From Campylobacter gracilis (GTDB lineage Bacteria; Campylobacterota; Campylobacteria; Campylobacterales; Campylobacteraceae): DNA of 64,000 nt. Positions within the stretch are counted from its first letter, which is position 1, and every line of letters starts with the position of its first letter. Positions 33,998 to 45,019 of this stretch are shown here, in pieces. The notes below the pieces were generated by a model. The model ran no database searches and was not told the origin of the DNA. It worked only from the letters and a program-made list of their open reading frames with translations. The stretch is taken from positions 1,674,001 to 1,738,000 of the forward strand of contig NZ_CP012196.1 of the NCBI RefSeq assembly GCF_001190745.1, in the 5' to 3' direction. Made by a program: the position numbers and the translations under genes.

Positions 33998-35572
33998 GTG
34001 AGTAAAAAATCCCTTGCTTTAGGCGCTGCCGCGATACTTTGCGGCGCGCTAAGCCTAAACGCCGAGGTTGCGGCGACGCAGGACGCACAAGCGAGTTTGA
34101 AATTTAACGCCGCAAATTTTACGCAAGAAAGCGTGATCGTAGGCGGCAAAAAGATAAAATTTCGCGCCTATAAAAACATAATCTACGTCGCAAAACCCGT
34201 AAGCGCGCACTATCAGAGCATGAATATCTTCATCCCGCAGCAGTATTTTGATGGTGGCAAGAGCGGCAAATTTGACGCCGCGAGCGCTCCGATATTTTTG
34301 CCAAACGGCGTGGGCGGCTACATGCCCGGCGAAGCGGGCGAGGTCAAAATAGACGAAAGCGGCAAACCAAACGCGATCGCTACGGCGCTTTCGCGCGGTT
34401 ACGTCGTAGCCGCTCCCGCAGCGCGCGGACGCACGCTAAAGGGCGCAAACGGCGATTATATCGGTAAGGCGCCCGCAGCGATCGTCGATCTAAAGGCAGC
34501 CGTGCGGTATCTAAAATTTAACGACGCGGCGATGCCCGGGGACGCGAACAAGATCGTCTCAAACGGCACGAGCGCGGGCGGAGCGCTCTCGGCACTTTTG
34601 GGCACGAGCGGAGACGAGGCCGCGTACGAGCCGTATCTGCAAGAGCTGGGCGCTGCGAAGGCTAGCGATAAAATTTACGCGGCGTCCGCATACTGCCCGA
34701 TCGCAAATCTGAAGCACGCGGACGCGGCGTATGAGTGGATGTTCGGCGCGCAGAGCGAATATGAAAAGATGGATTTTAGCGGCCTTGATGCGGCGGGATT
34801 TAACGAGCGTGACGAAAATTCTAGCGGCGCTGAAAAAAATTCCAAAAAAGGCGCGGATCAAAGCGCCGCAAAGCCCGCGCGCAAGATGCTAAGCGGCAAA
34901 CTAAGCGCAGCGCAGATTAAAATTTCAGACGAGCTAAAGGCGCAATTCCCTGCCTATCTGAACTCGCTAAGCTTAAAGGATGGGGGCGGCCGCGCGCTAA
35001 GCCTGGATAAAAACGGCGACGGCAGCTTCAAAGATTACATAAACGGGCTCATATCGGCCTCGTTTGCTAATTTTACGGCGAAAAATCCGCGCGCGAAGGC
35101 GCCCCTATACCTAGCCGCCAAGATCAAGGACGACGCATCGCAATCGCATATGCTTTTTTGGGGCTACGCGACTGCCAAGCCGCGCGCCAAGACTCCGCCC
35201 GCATTCGACGGCTTTGCGCTTGAAAATCCCGAAAACGAGCTGTTCGGCGGCGCCAAATTTAACGCGGCGCATTTTACGGATTTTGGCGCGATGAATGACC
35301 CCGCCAAAGGGGTGCTGATCGCAGATGCGCGGATCGTAGAGATGATGGATGCGATGAGCTTCGTGCATAGCGGAAACGGCGCGAAATTTTACCGTATCCG
35401 ACACGGCGCGAGCGATCGCGATACTGCGCTTGCGATCCCCGCTATTTTGGCGCTTAGCTTGCAAAATGCGGGCAAAAACGTCGATTTCGCGGTGCCTTGG
35501 GGGCAAGGACACGGCGGCGATTACGATCTGGATGAGCTTTTTAACTGGATCGACGAAATAGTCGCGCGCTAG
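33998..35572 (+). CDS. Subtype-B tannase / feruloyl-esterase-like alpha/beta hydrolase
   Basis: A 524-residue exported hydrolase. GTG start with AGAAAGGA 7 nt upstream; signal peptide about 1-22. The nucleophile is in NGTSAGGALS (S192), and the likely acid and base are D473 (HGASDRDTA) and H505 (GQGHGGDYD). The 32-residue Asp-His spacing equals that which I recall for the Lactiplantibacillus tannase triad (S163, D419, H451). It would release gallic acid from gallate esters in the periplasm or outside. An Asn/Lys-rich piece near 270-290 (NSSGAEKNSKKGADQ) looks like repeat-derived insertion. It follows the iron cluster after 232 bp. Confidence 0.85.
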   Translation: MSKKSLALGAAAILCGALSLNAEVAATQDAQASLKFNAANFTQESVIVGGKKIKFRAYKNIIYVAKPVSAHYQSMNIFIPQQYFDGGKSGKFDAASAPIFLPNGVGGYMPGEAGEVKIDESGKPNAIATALSRGYVVAAPAARGRTLKGANGDYIGKAPAAIVDLKAAVRYLKFNDAAMPGDANKIVSNGTSAGGALSALLGTSGDEAAYEPYLQELGAAKASDKIYAASAYCPIANLKHADAAYEWMFGAQSEYEKMDFSGLDAAGFNERDENSSGAEKNSKKGADQSAAKPARKMLSGKLSAAQIKISDELKAQFPAYLNSLSLKDGGGRALSLDKNGDGSFKDYINGLISASFANFTAKNPRAKAPLYLAAKIKDDASQSHMLFWGYATAKPRAKTPPAFDGFALENPENELFGGAKFNAAHFTDFGAMNDPAKGVLIADARIVEMMDAMSFVHSGNGAKFYRIRHGASDRDTALAIPAILALSLQNAGKNVDFAVPWGQGHGGDYDLDELFNWIDEIVAR

Positions 35573-36457
35573 ACTTAACGGGCAAAATTTCATCTTAGAA
35601 TTTAAAATTTTGCCCGCAGCTCTGCCCTAAAATTTTATCGCCTAAAGCTCGCTCTAGCGGATACGCCGAGCGGCGTAAAATTCCGCCGCGAAATTCTATC
35701 GCGGCAGAATTTTAGCATCGCCGCAAGGCGCACAACGGCTTGAAATTTTGCAGCCACTATTCAAAAAATTCCATAGAATTTTCTCGCGGCAAAACGACGC
35801 GAATTAAATTTTATCGGCCGCGACGATTTGTGGCGCGGGCTTTTAGCGCGATCCGCGCCAAAATTTCAGCGCAATCAAATTCTGCGAGCTAAATTTTAAA
35901 TTTAAAAACCGAAGTATGCGATAAAATTTCACGGCGTTTATGCGCTAGCCGATCGCAGGTATTGAAGCACGCAGGTATCGTGCATGAGCGCGCATTCGAC
36001 ACGCGGACGATTAAAATCCGCCAAAATGAATGCAAAAAAACCCAAGCAAGCACGGTAAGCAGACTAAATTTAAAGGCGCACATTTCACGATTTCCAGCAA
36101 GTCCAAACCCGCTTTTGCTATCCATTAGGCCTACTTCAATAATCTATCGGTACCCAAAAGCGCCGTTTGGGGTCTGTATCTTTGCTCCGTGTGTATAAAT
36201 TTCATAATTTAACGGCGCTTTTAAGCACCGCTTAGCCTATTAAAGACCAACGCACGCCGCGGCAGCATCGTTTCCTAAAACCGGGCGTGCTAGCATCTTT
36301 GCGGCAGCGGCGCAACTAGGCGCTAAATTTAACGCTAGCCTTCTTGCACCGCCTCCCTAGCTCGGCGCGCGGCGGGCACCGCCTGCAACGACGCCTTCAT
36401 GCAAGCCGCTTTTTACCTCGCCGCGCCGTAAAAAAGCTTTTAAAATTTAATGCCTTA
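35573..36457. other. About 880-bp spacer between the tannase and radical SAM copy B
   Basis: Left half: AAATTTTA/AGAATTT words. Right half: GC-rich, unlike the rest, with no gene I can support (short open frames near 35889-36198 on both strands are mutual shadows). A perfect 12-bp inverted repeat, AAAAGCGCCGTT at 36156-36167 and AACGGCGCTTTT at 36211-36222, encloses 43 bp and could end transcripts from either side. Confidence 0.55.
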
Positions 36458-37351
36458 GCCTTTTGCAATCTCGTAAAAACCGTCTTTAAAAACAACCTTA
36501 CCCGCACCCGCAAGACGCTTTAAAAGCTGTGCGCTCGCTTCGTCAAACATCGCCTCCACGTCGCTCGTGCGCTGAGGACGACGTGCCAAAGTATGCAATA
36601 TCTCATCCTCGCTAAAACTCAGCCGCTCACTTGCATAATGTGGCGCGGCGATGATATTTACGTTTTGATTTTCGATGAAAGTGGCCAGATAGCGTAGCTG
36701 TGCCTCGCTCACCCCCTCTGCGCGGTATGCAGGCGGGCGATCGATAGTACCGAGATCGACGCGGTGCGGGTTGATGCGAGCTAAAGCCACATTCAGCGCT
36801 GCGAAATCCTCTTGCGTGTCGTTTAGCCCGCGCACGACTAGGATTTCGATATCAAGCTCGCCGCGAAACTCGCGCGCAAAATCCGCGATCGCGCTTACGA
36901 TATCCTCGGCGCTAATGCCTGCATGCGGGCCGTCCACCTTGCGAAAGCTTTTCGCAAGCACGCTATCTAGCGAAAATTTGCAAATATCAATCTTCGCTAA
37001 CGCCGCGCTGTTTTCGCGCACGAGCGAACCGTTTGACAAAACGAGCAGCTTCTGCGGCAGATTTAGCGCCTTTAGCGCGTCTACGAGTTCTGCAAAGCGC
37101 GGATGTAGCGTAGGTTCGCCGTTTGCCGTGATCGTGATGACGTCAATGCCCGCATGGCTTTGCAGCGCGGTTTTCAGCTCGGCGATGACTGGGCCGATCT
37201 CACAGGGCTCGCTCATCGCGCTTACCGGCTTGCCCGCGCCCAGCTCGCAATAGACGCAGTTGAAGTTGCACTGCTTGCGCTGCGGGCTCAGATCGATGCC
37301 GAGGCTGCGCCCGAACCTACGCGAGGCGACGGGTCCGAAAATATATCTCAT
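36458..37351 (-). CDS. Radical SAM protein (COG0731-like), copy B
   Basis: About 298 residues, ATG at 37351 with GGAG upstream; the stop is at 36455-36457. It carries the same CX3CX2C cluster motif (C28, C32, C35) as copy A, and the two proteins are identical except for the last seven residues (FYEIAKG here). The coding region and 387 bp upstream are identical in both places, so both copies should share expression signals. Which one is ancestral is unclear. The 3' end is unique sequence. Confidence 0.9.
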
Positions 37352-37738
37352 TTTTGCTCCATGATTTGATTTATGTGCAGCGGCGTTTTTGGCGCGAGAT
37401 TTCGCTTTGAAATTTACTTTGCGGAATTTAATTTGCAAAATTTTAATTTGAAATTCTGCATCGTGAAATTTTGCTGAAATTTGCTTTTAAAAATTTAGCT
37501 AGAAAATCCCGCTTTTAAATTTTACGTAGCAAGTTTATACCGATCTCAAGCCTCGCGCCAATAACGCTTTGCATCGAGCCTTGAAAACTCTACGTAGCAA
37601 ATTTATACCTTGAAATTTAACTTCCGCGCGCCGAAATTCGGCGCCGCTTTTATGCGAAAATCCTCTTCCGCGCGCCGCCCCCGCTACGAACGGAATTTTA
37701 AGCTTAGAGTTTTGAATTTATCCTTAAATTTGGGGCGC
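36480..37738. repeat. 1,259-bp inverted repeat, copy B
   Basis: Reverse complement of 9802-11060, same length and same ends. Left end (36480) lies inside the radical SAM gene; right end (37738) lies in the intergenic leader. Recombination between the copies would invert the 25.4 kb between them, including ccsBA, petABC, the iron cluster and the tannase. Confidence 0.95.
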
Positions 37739-38108
37739 GAGAGCTATAAATTTAAAGCGCGGGCTAAATTTAAAATCGCAAGCTCGCGGTATTTTTACGC
37801 CGCCGCATACATAGCGCGTAAAATTTTAAGCCTCGCTCGGCGTAAAAGCAGCATAAAATTTCAAATTTAGACTAAATTTTAAAATTTAGCGATACCGCCG
37901 CGCAAAACGGCGCAGAATTTTAAAATTTAAAGCTTTGCGTTCCGCAGCTGTTTTGGCAGCGTGAAAGCGGTGCAAAATTTAAAATTTATGGGTAGCAGAA
38001 AAGATCGCGCGGAAGCAAAGCAAGCGACACAAGCGAGCAAAATTTTAAACTACGCTCTATGAAATTTCACAGCGGTGCGCTGCAAGCGAGTTCTCGCAAA
38101 GTCCATTT
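37739..38108. other. 370-bp spacer downstream of hemE
   Basis: AAATTTAAAATTT-type DNA with GC-rich joints. An 86-codon open frame from 37610 is low-complexity and overlaps the inverted repeat, so I do not support it. No terminator hairpin recognised for hemE. Confidence 0.5.
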
Positions 38109-39155
38109 TTAGCGCGCGCTTAGCTCGTGCACCAGATCCACCAGATATTTGGCGTTTTGCACGCTTACGTCGGGCAAAATTCCATGGCCTAGATTAAAGA
38201 TATGCGCAGCACCCTTCATCGCTACTAAAATCTCGCGCACGCCCGATTCTATCGCGCCGCGGTCGTATAGCCGCATCGGTTCCAGGTTGCCCTGAAGCGC
38301 AAATTTGCCCCCGAGCTGCTCGCGCGCAAGCTCAATCGGAGTACTCCAATCCACGCCCCATACGTCAAAGCTCGCCTCGCCTCGCCGCGCCGCAATACTG
38401 CTCAGCCGCGACATCTGCGCGCCCGTACCCTTGGCAAAGACGATGAGCGGGATATGCGGGAATTTCGCCTTTAAAAATTCCGTGATTTCTAGGATGTATC
38501 GCCAGCCGAACTCCTCGTACGCGCTCGGCTCCAGCGCGCCCGCCCAGCTGTCGAAAATCTGCACCGCATCGACGCCCGAGCCGATCTGGTGCGCCAGATA
38601 AAGCTTCGTCGCCTCCGTAACGAGGCGCAAAATTTCATGCAGAAGCTGCGGATTTTCGTAGAGCATCCTTTTGCAAACGGCGTAATTTTTACTGCCGCCG
38701 CCCTCGATCATATAGGTAGCGATCGTCCACGGCGCGCCGCAAAAGCCGATGAGAGCTTTGTCCGCGGCAAGGCGAGAGCGAGTAAGCGAGATCGTATCAT
38801 AAACGTATCCGAGCTCTGCCGCGGCCTTTTGCGGATCTAGGCGCGCCAGATCGCTCTGAGAGCGGATCGGATCACTAAAGCGCGGCCCCTCGCCCGCTTC
38901 GAAGCGCAGATCCATCCCCATCTGCATCGGCACGACCAAAATATCGCTAAATAAAATCGCCGCATCGACGCCTAAAATCTCCACGGGCTGGATCGTTACC
39001 TCGCTAGCAGCGCGATAGTCGCGGCACAGGCTCAAAAAATCGCCCGCCCTTTCGCGAACCACCATGTATTGCGGCAGGTAGCGCCCCGCCTGGCGCATCA
39101 TCCAAATGGGCGTGTATGGGGTCTCTTTGCCGAAGCATGCGTCGATGAAAACCAT
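38109..39155 (-). CDS. hemE: Uroporphyrinogen decarboxylase
   Basis: Decarboxylates uroporphyrinogen III to coproporphyrinogen III in haem synthesis, the step feeding HemN. The 348-residue length is normal. Signature N-terminus [15 protein letters not shown], substrate-binding [34 protein letters not shown] and [11 protein letters not shown] are all present, as is the late [14 protein letters not shown] ribosome site within the end of the upstream yqhA-like gene, 2 nt gap. Confidence 0.97.
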   Translation of the reverse strand: MVFIDACFGKETPYTPIWMMRQAGRYLPQYMVVRERAGDFLSLCRDYRAASEVTIQPVEILGVDAAILFSDILVVPMQMGMDLRFEAGEGPRFSDPIRSQSDLARLDPQKAAAELGYVYDTISLTRSRLAADKALIGFCGAPWTIATYMIEGGGSKNYAVCKRMLYENPQLLHEILRLVTEATKLYLAHQIGSGVDAVQIFDSWAGALEPSAYEEFGWRYILEITEFLKAKFPHIPLIVFAKGTGAQMSRLSSIAARRGEASFDVWGVDWSTPIELAREQLGGKFALQGNLEPMRLYDRGAIESGVREILVAMKGAAHIFNLGHGILPDVSVQNAKYLVDLVHELSAR

Positions 39156-39157
39156 TT

Positions 39158-39649
39158 TTATCCTTTAAATTTACTCAAAATATACAAAGCCAAACAAACC
39201 GCGAAGATAGCCCCTGCGAGCAAAAGCATATCCAAAGGGGTAGTAAAATCGGTGCGCAAAATTCGCTTGAAAAAATCCACTACAAGCACCATTATGATGA
39301 CGCTACCGAGTTTGTGCTTCAGCTCCTCGAGAGAGGCGATCTTTAAAACTTGCAAATTTAGATCCACAAACTCGTCGATAAACAGCTCGTAAATTCCAAA
39401 TACGAAGATTAGCAGCACTATAGCGACCAGATACAGATCGATCGCCGTTATTATCTCGCTTAAAATATCGACGTAAAGCGCTCCCTCGCTCTGCGGGGCT
39501 AGGAAAAATTCTACGATTTTATAGAGCGCCGAGCAGATTTCGTAGCTTGCCATCACAAATATCGCCGCGCCTGCCGCGATGCAAAAAAGCACGGGCAGGA
39601 GGGTTAAAAATTTGCTGCAAAGCAAAAATTTTTCAAATATAGCTTTCAT
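39158..39649 (-). CDS. YqhA family (UPF0114) membrane protein
   Basis: A 163-residue inner-membrane protein with four hydrophobic helices (about 13-40, 65-90, 112-127, 135-158) and the conserved [14 protein letters not shown] segment of UPF0114/YqhA; function unknown. I chose the ATG at 39649 because AAGGA precedes it; an upstream in-frame start at 39718 adds 23 residues without a ribosome site. Translation continues into hemE after 2 nt. Confidence 0.85.
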   Translation of the reverse strand: MKAIFEKFLLCSKFLTLLPVLFCIAAGAAIFVMASYEICSALYKIVEFFLAPQSEGALYVDILSEIITAIDLYLVAIVLLIFVFGIYELFIDEFVDLNLQVLKIASLEELKHKLGSVIIMVLVVDFFKRILRTDFTTPLDMLLLAGAIFAVCLALYILSKFKG

Positions 39650-39953
39650 TTTTTCCTTAAATTTTAATTCGAGTAGCGCGCTCCGCAAACGAACGTATAA
39701 ATTTAAAAACCGCTCCATGCCGAAGTGTTCGTTTAAATTTACGCTCGTTTACAACCGCATAAATTTATCTCTTTTGATCGCGTCCATTTGAGTCTATTTA
39801 AATTTTGCGCCTTTAATCGGGCGCAAAATTTCAGCTCGCGGTCTTAAATTTTAACTAAGTTGATTTGCAAATTTTATTCGCCAGACCTCGGCGCCGAAAT
39901 CACGCGCGCGACTGTATCTGCGTGCAAAAACTCGGCAGCCTTGCTAAATTATC
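39650..39953. other. 304-bp spacer between asd and the yqhA-like gene
   Basis: A/T-rich, with several AAATTTA words. No gene, hairpin or clear promoter was recognised. Confidence 0.4.
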
Positions 39954-40985
39954 CTACTTGTCTTGCTGCATATCGATCCAGCGAAGCGCGATGCGCACGG
40001 CGTTTGTAGCCGCTCCGACGCGGATCTGATCGGCGCTGCACCAAAGGTGCAAAATTTTATCGTCGAAATTGTCCCTGCGAAGCCTGCCGACGTAGGTTTC
40101 GTTCGTATCGCTAGAAAGCAACGGCATCGGGTACTCGTTTTTGCTCGGATCGTCTGCAAGCACGATGCTAGGCGCGTTTCTTAAAATTTCGCGCACGTGG
40201 CTAATCTCAAAATCTTTTTTAAATTTTATCGTGATCGCCTCGCTGTGGCTGCGAAGCACCGGCACGCGCACGCAGGTAGCCGAAACGGCGAAGTTTTTAT
40301 GCAAAATTTTCTGCGTTTCGTTCACCATCTTCATCTCTTCTTTGGTGTAGTCGTTGTCCAAAAAGACGTCGATGTGCGGAATGACGTTAAATGCTAGCTG
40401 GTGCGCGAAAACTTTAGGTTTGCACTCATCAAGCTTAAATTCAAAAAATTTCTGCAGCTGAAACACGAGCTCTTCCATGCCCTCTTTGCCTGCGCCGCTG
40501 GCGGCTTGGTAGGTGCTTACGTCCACGCGCTCGATATCAAACGCATCATCAAGCGGCTTAAGAATTTGAACCATCTGGATAGTTGAGCAGTTCGGATTAG
40601 CGATGATACCTGTCTCTTCCCATAGCTTTATATCCTGCGGGTTGCACTCGGGCACTACGAGCGGGACGTTTTCTTGCATGCGAAAGTGGCTCGTGTTGTC
40701 GATCACCACCGCGCCGCTTGCCGCCGCAAATGGCACGTAATGCGCCGAAATGGAGCCGCCCGCGCTAAAAAACGCGATGTCGATCTCGTTTTCGTCGAAG
40801 GTGCTGTCGGTAAGCTCCCTCACGACGTATTCTTTGCCGCGGAATTCCACCTTCTCGCCCGCGCTCTTTGCGCTTGCAAGCGGCAGTATGTCCTTTACGG
40901 GGAAGTTCATCTCGTCTAAGACGCGCAAAATCTCCTCGCCTACGGCGCCGGTAGCGCCTACGATGGCGATATTATAACTACTCAT
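39954..40985 (-). CDS. asd: Aspartate-semialdehyde dehydrogenase
   Basis: Makes aspartate semialdehyde for lysine/diaminopimelate, threonine and methionine. The 343-residue enzyme has the NADP loop [12 protein letters not shown] (9-20), catalytic C133 in NPNCSTIQ, and a substrate-binding region at [15 protein letters not shown]. The start overlaps the end of gyrA by 8 nt. Confidence 0.96.
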   Translation of the reverse strand: MSSYNIAIVGATGAVGEEILRVLDEMNFPVKDILPLASAKSAGEKVEFRGKEYVVRELTDSTFDENEIDIAFFSAGGSISAHYVPFAAASGAVVIDNTSHFRMQENVPLVVPECNPQDIKLWEETGIIANPNCSTIQMVQILKPLDDAFDIERVDVSTYQAASGAGKEGMEELVFQLQKFFEFKLDECKPKVFAHQLAFNVIPHIDVFLDNDYTKEEMKMVNETQKILHKNFAVSATCVRVPVLRSHSEAITIKFKKDFEISHVREILRNAPSIVLADDPSKNEYPMPLLSSDTNETYVGRLRRDNFDDKILHLWCSADQIRVGAATNAVRIALRWIDMQQDK

Positions 40986-43722
40986 CCTCTCCTCCTTTTA
41001 AAATTTCATCGCTAGGGCCGTCGCTCTGCGAATCTTTGCTATCCAAATTTGAATTTAATAAATTTTCATCCTGCGCAAGCTCGTCCGCTTCGCCCTCGTC
41101 GCCCTCCTCGGCCTTCGGGCAAGTCGCGATGCTCACGACGTCGTCGCCCTCGACATTTACGACGATGACGCCGCTGGTATTGCGGCCTGCTTTGCGGATG
41201 CTTTGCATATCGACGCGGATCATCTTGCCGCTGGTGGTTAGCGCCATGAGATCCATCTCCTCATCGACCATCACGACGCCGATGAGCTCGCCCGTGCGGT
41301 TGGTGAGCTTCATGCAGATGACGCCCTTGCCGCCGCGGTTTGTGAGGCGATACTCGCTCGCAGTGGTGCGCTTGCCGATACCCTTTTGGCTCACGCTTAA
41401 AATTTCTTGCATGTCGCTTAGAATAAACGCGGCACCGATGACTTCATCGCCTTTTTCTTTAAATTTAATCCCCTTTACGCCGCGAGCGATGCGCCCCATC
41501 TGGCGAATTTTATTTAGATTAAATTTAAGGCACATTCCCTTTTTCGTAGCGATGAATAGCATATTTTCGTTAGTGCTTTGCGGCTCGCCATCTTGAGCGC
41601 CCTCGTCTTGCGAAATTTCATCTGAAATTTCATCCTCGCTGCCCTCTAAAATATCCTGCTCGGTCTGCTCTAGAATTTCCTCAGCCTCGCCGCCGTCCAG
41701 ATCGTCGCCGCTTAGGGCGCCTCCTTTGTAGTTTTGCATCTCCTCGGCGCTGTTTGGAGCGATGAGAGCGGTTACTAGCGTATCGTCCTCATCTAGGCTG
41801 ATAGCGCGAATGCCGAGCGAACGGATATTTTTAAACTCGCTTAAATTCGTGCGTTTTACGATGCCGTTGCGAGTGAAAAATACGAGCGACTTACTCGGAT
41901 CAAAATCGGTCGTAGGGATGATCGCCATGATCTTTTCGTCCGCGCCCAGCTGGATTAAATTTACTACCGCCTTGCCCTTTGCGGTGCGCGAGCCCTCCGG
42001 GATTTTATAGACCTTGAGCCAGTAAAGCTGCCCGCGGTCGGTAATAAACATAAGCGTATCGTGGGTGTTACTCGTAAAAAAGCTCTCGATGAAATCATCG
42101 TCATACGTCGTAACCGCCACGCGCCCTTTGCCACCGCGCTTTTGCTTCTCGTAAGTCTTGCTAGGCACGCGCTTGATGTAGCCGCGATGAGTGATCGTAA
42201 CGACCATATTTTCATTCGCGATTAAATCTTCAATGTCGATATCCTCGTAGTCATCGACGATTTCGGTGATGCGCGGACATTTAAATTTATCCTTGATCTC
42301 CAAAAGCTCATCTTTGATGATACCTTCAATTAGCTCCTCGCTCTTTAGGATCGCGTCAAGCCGCTTTATCTCGGCTAAAATTTCTTTTAGCTCCTCCTCG
42401 ATCTTTTCGCGCTCAAGTCCCGTTAGGCGGCTTAGCCTCATATCTAAAATCGCGCCCGATTGCGCCTCGCTAAGGTCGAATCTGCTCATTAAATTTTCAC
42501 GCGCGACGTTGGTGTCGGCGGAATTTCTAATCACGTCAATCACTTCGTCAATATTATCTAACGCGATCTTTAAGCCCTCTAAGATATGCGCTCTAGCGCG
42601 CGCTTTTTGAAGCTCAAAAATTGTGCGGCGGATGATGACGGTTTTTCTGTGGTTCAAAAACAGCTTCAAAAGTTCTATCAGCGTGAAAATCTTCGGCTCC
42701 TTGCCGTCGATTGCGAGCATTATCACGCCGAAGGTCGCCTCCATCGTGGTTTGCTTAAATAGATTATTCAGCACGATCTCGCTCATCGCGTCGCGCTTAA
42801 GCTCGATTACTACGCGAATTCCGTCGCGATCGCTCTCGTCGCGCACCTCGGAGATTCCTTCGATCTGCTTTTCCTTTACGAGATCCGCGATCTGCTCAAT
42901 GAGGCGCGCCTTATTGGTCTGATACGGCAGCTCATCGATTACGATGACGTCTTTACTAGCTTTTTTTTCGATATGGGTTTTAGCACGAATTTTAACGCGC
43001 CCTCTGCCCGTTTTATACGCCTCGATGATCCCTTTTTTGCCGTAAATTATGCCGCCGGTCGGAAAATCCGGACCCTTGATCTCGCCCATGATCTCCTCTA
43101 GGCTTGCGTTTTTATTCTCAAGCAGTATCAAAAGACCGCCCACAAGCTCATCTAAGCTATGCGGCGGGATATTCGTCGCCATTCCAACGGCGATTCCGCT
43201 CGAGCCGTTAAGCAGCAAATTCGGCACGCGCGCAGGCAATACGTCGGGCTCGTTTAGGCTCTCATCGTAGTTCGGCACGAAATCGACCGTCTCTTTATCC
43301 AGGTCTTTTAGCAGCTCCTCGGCTAGCGGCGTCATACGCGCTTCGGTGTACCTCATCGCCGCCGCTCCGTCGCCGTCGATCGATCCGAAGTTACCTTGAC
43401 CGTCCACGGAAGGAATTCTCATCGAAAAGCTCTGCGCCATTCGCACGAGCGCATCGTAAACGGCGGTATCGCCGTGCGGATGGTATTTACCGATGACGTC
43501 GCCTACGATACGGGCGGATTTTTTGTATGGCTGGCGAGAACCCACGCCAAGATCGTTCATCGCATATAAAATTCGCCTATGCACGGGCTTTAGGCCGTCT
43601 CTGGCGTCGGGTAGCGCGCGACCGATGATAACGCTCATCGAGTAATCAAGATAACTCGTCTTGATCGATTCCTCGACGTCGATATCAATGATCTCCTGAT
43701 TTTCAAACATATTTGATTGCAT
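40978..43722 (-). CDS. gyrA: DNA gyrase subunit A
   Basis: ATP-dependent supercoiling enzyme, breakage-reunion subunit. The 914-residue protein is about 50 residues longer than I expect for Campylobacter GyrA. The N-terminal half is normal: quinolone region [10 protein letters not shown] with T86 and D90 (the susceptible residues), catalytic Tyr in [10 protein letters not shown]. The C-terminal beta-pinwheel has an acidic insertion at about 656-720 ([28 protein letters not shown]) between blades, and an acidic C-terminal tail. AAAGGA ribosome site 7 nt before the ATG. Confidence 0.97.
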   Translation of the reverse strand: MQSNMFENQEIIDIDVEESIKTSYLDYSMSVIIGRALPDARDGLKPVHRRILYAMNDLGVGSRQPYKKSARIVGDVIGKYHPHGDTAVYDALVRMAQSFSMRIPSVDGQGNFGSIDGDGAAAMRYTEARMTPLAEELLKDLDKETVDFVPNYDESLNEPDVLPARVPNLLLNGSSGIAVGMATNIPPHSLDELVGGLLILLENKNASLEEIMGEIKGPDFPTGGIIYGKKGIIEAYKTGRGRVKIRAKTHIEKKASKDVIVIDELPYQTNKARLIEQIADLVKEKQIEGISEVRDESDRDGIRVVIELKRDAMSEIVLNNLFKQTTMEATFGVIMLAIDGKEPKIFTLIELLKLFLNHRKTVIIRRTIFELQKARARAHILEGLKIALDNIDEVIDVIRNSADTNVARENLMSRFDLSEAQSGAILDMRLSRLTGLEREKIEEELKEILAEIKRLDAILKSEELIEGIIKDELLEIKDKFKCPRITEIVDDYEDIDIEDLIANENMVVTITHRGYIKRVPSKTYEKQKRGGKGRVAVTTYDDDFIESFFTSNTHDTLMFITDRGQLYWLKVYKIPEGSRTAKGKAVVNLIQLGADEKIMAIIPTTDFDPSKSLVFFTRNGIVKRTNLSEFKNIRSLGIRAISLDEDDTLVTALIAPNSAEEMQNYKGGALSGDDLDGGEAEEILEQTEQDILEGSEDEISDEISQDEGAQDGEPQSTNENMLFIATKKGMCLKFNLNKIRQMGRIARGVKGIKFKEKGDEVIGAAFILSDMQEILSVSQKGIGKRTTASEYRLTNRGGKGVICMKLTNRTGELIGVVMVDEEMDLMALTTSGKMIRVDMQSIRKAGRNTSGVIVVNVEGDDVVSIATCPKAEEGDEGEADELAQDENLLNSNLDSKDSQSDGPSDEILKGGEDE

Positions 43723-43760
43723 AAATATCCTTTTAAATTTTAAAGCGCGATTATAGCGAA

Positions 43761-44378
43761 TTATTCTTTTGCATTAGCTAAAACCAAGCCGCACACGGGC
43801 ATAAAGCCGCCATCGATCAAAGTCTCGCGCGCTTGCAGCATGCTAAGGCCCGAGGTAATGATGTCGTCTACTAGGATCACGGGGAATTGCGGCGGGGTTA
43901 AAATTTTAAAATTCCGCTTGTGTTTTAGGCGAAATTCTAAACTCTGCCCGGTGTATTTGACGCGGTTTTGCGCGCGCAGGCAGCGAAATTTTGGCTCAAT
44001 TAGCTCGCTTTTTAGCGCGCGGGCTAGGATCGCCGTGTGCGAATATCCGCTGCGAGCGTCATCATCCAGCGGCACGGCATTAAATTTAAAAATCCCTCCT
44101 GTTTTAAACGCTTCGTAATTTTGCGGATTTGCAGAAATTTCGCGCTGCAGATGAAGCGGGAATTTCGCTAGGCTTAAAGAGGCTATGCGCGCAAGCACCG
44201 CAGCGCCGTATTCGTGATGTTTAGAAAGTATAAGCTCTCGAATTTCGGAGTAGCCGTAGTAATAAAACACGCTAAAGCCCTCCACCTGCCGCATACTTAG
44301 GCGGCATTCGGCTAAATTTGCGGCGCAGGCGGCGCAGATCGTGCGCAGGCTAAACGCGCCGCAATTTACGCAGCGCAT
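43761..44378 (-). CDS. comF: ComF-family phosphoribosyltransferase-like protein
   Basis: A 205-residue ComF protein: N-terminal zinc-type cysteines (C3, C6, C15, C18), then a phosphoribosyltransferase fold with the PRPP motif [11 protein letters not shown] near residue 172. ComF helps take single-stranded DNA across the inner membrane in natural transformation; I recall the C. jejuni counterpart as ctsW, near gyrA. It starts directly after the upstream lipoprotein gene stop, and gyrA follows 38 nt later. Confidence 0.88.
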   Translation of the reverse strand: MRCVNCGAFSLRTICAACAANLAECRLSMRQVEGFSVFYYYGYSEIRELILSKHHEYGAAVLARIASLSLAKFPLHLQREISANPQNYEAFKTGGIFKFNAVPLDDDARSGYSHTAILARALKSELIEPKFRCLRAQNRVKYTGQSLEFRLKHKRNFKILTPPQFPVILVDDIITSGLSMLQARETLIDGGFMPVCGLVLANAKE

Positions 44379-44927
44379 CTAAAGCGTCAAGATGATTTGA
44401 TCGGCGGATTTTTTGACGATGTCGCCAAGCAAGCTTTGCACAAAAGGATTAAGCGATCTAGCCGTACGAAGCGCGGTAAATTGGCTCTGATCCTGCGAAA
44501 CGCGCTTAGTAGTGGTTTTGTTGCCCTGCACGATAGAGATCGCGATCTCGCCTCTTGCGCTCATATTTTCCTTCGAGTAGCCGTTGATCGCCGCCGAGAT
44601 ACTTCTAATATTTACGGTTACGATATTCGGGCTTGCTGGATCGATCCTTACGCCGCGAGCCTCAAGCTCCGCGCGCAAAGCCTTATCGAACCACGCCGAG
44701 AGATTGTTTTTTAAAAGCACTTCATCGACGAGTTTGCCGTCGTTGTCATTTATAACGGCGATTACCATCTGATTTTCGCGCTGATCGTTGATCGCGTTGA
44801 TATTTACCGACTTGCCGCTTACGGTCTGATCGGCCTTAGAAAGATACGGATTTAGGCTGATGACGCTGCTAGTTTGCGAGCAGGCGACAAAAAATAGCGC
44901 AAAGACGCCGAGTAAAAATTTTTTCAT
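44379..44927 (-). CDS. YajG-like lipoprotein
   Basis: A 182-residue lipoprotein: signal peptide MKKFLLGVFALFFVAC with lipidated Cys16, then a beta-rich domain (VNINAINDQRENQMVIAVI, NIVTVNIRSISAAINGYSKENMSARGEIAISI) like YajG. The function of YajG is unknown. Start at 44927 (AAAGGATCGAAATG); an upstream in-frame start adds 10 residues. Followed without a gap by comF. A second, unrelated lipoprotein occurs at 49806. Confidence 0.82.
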   Translation of the reverse strand: MKKFLLGVFALFFVACSQTSSVISLNPYLSKADQTVSGKSVNINAINDQRENQMVIAVINDNDGKLVDEVLLKNNLSAWFDKALRAELEARGVRIDPASPNIVTVNIRSISAAINGYSKENMSARGEIAISIVQGNKTTTKRVSQDQSQFTALRTARSLNPFVQSLLGDIVKKSADQIILTL

Positions 44928-45019
44928 TTCGATCCTTTTTCTGAAATTCGGGCGCATTGTAGCACTAAATTTAAAATTTATAGATTTTTTTGTATCATTG
45001 TAAGATCAAAGGAGAAATT

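Noticed and set aside
37610-37870. 86-codon plus-strand frame
   Set aside because: Begins inside the inverted repeat and runs into low-complexity spacer; no counterpart frame is preserved at copy A.
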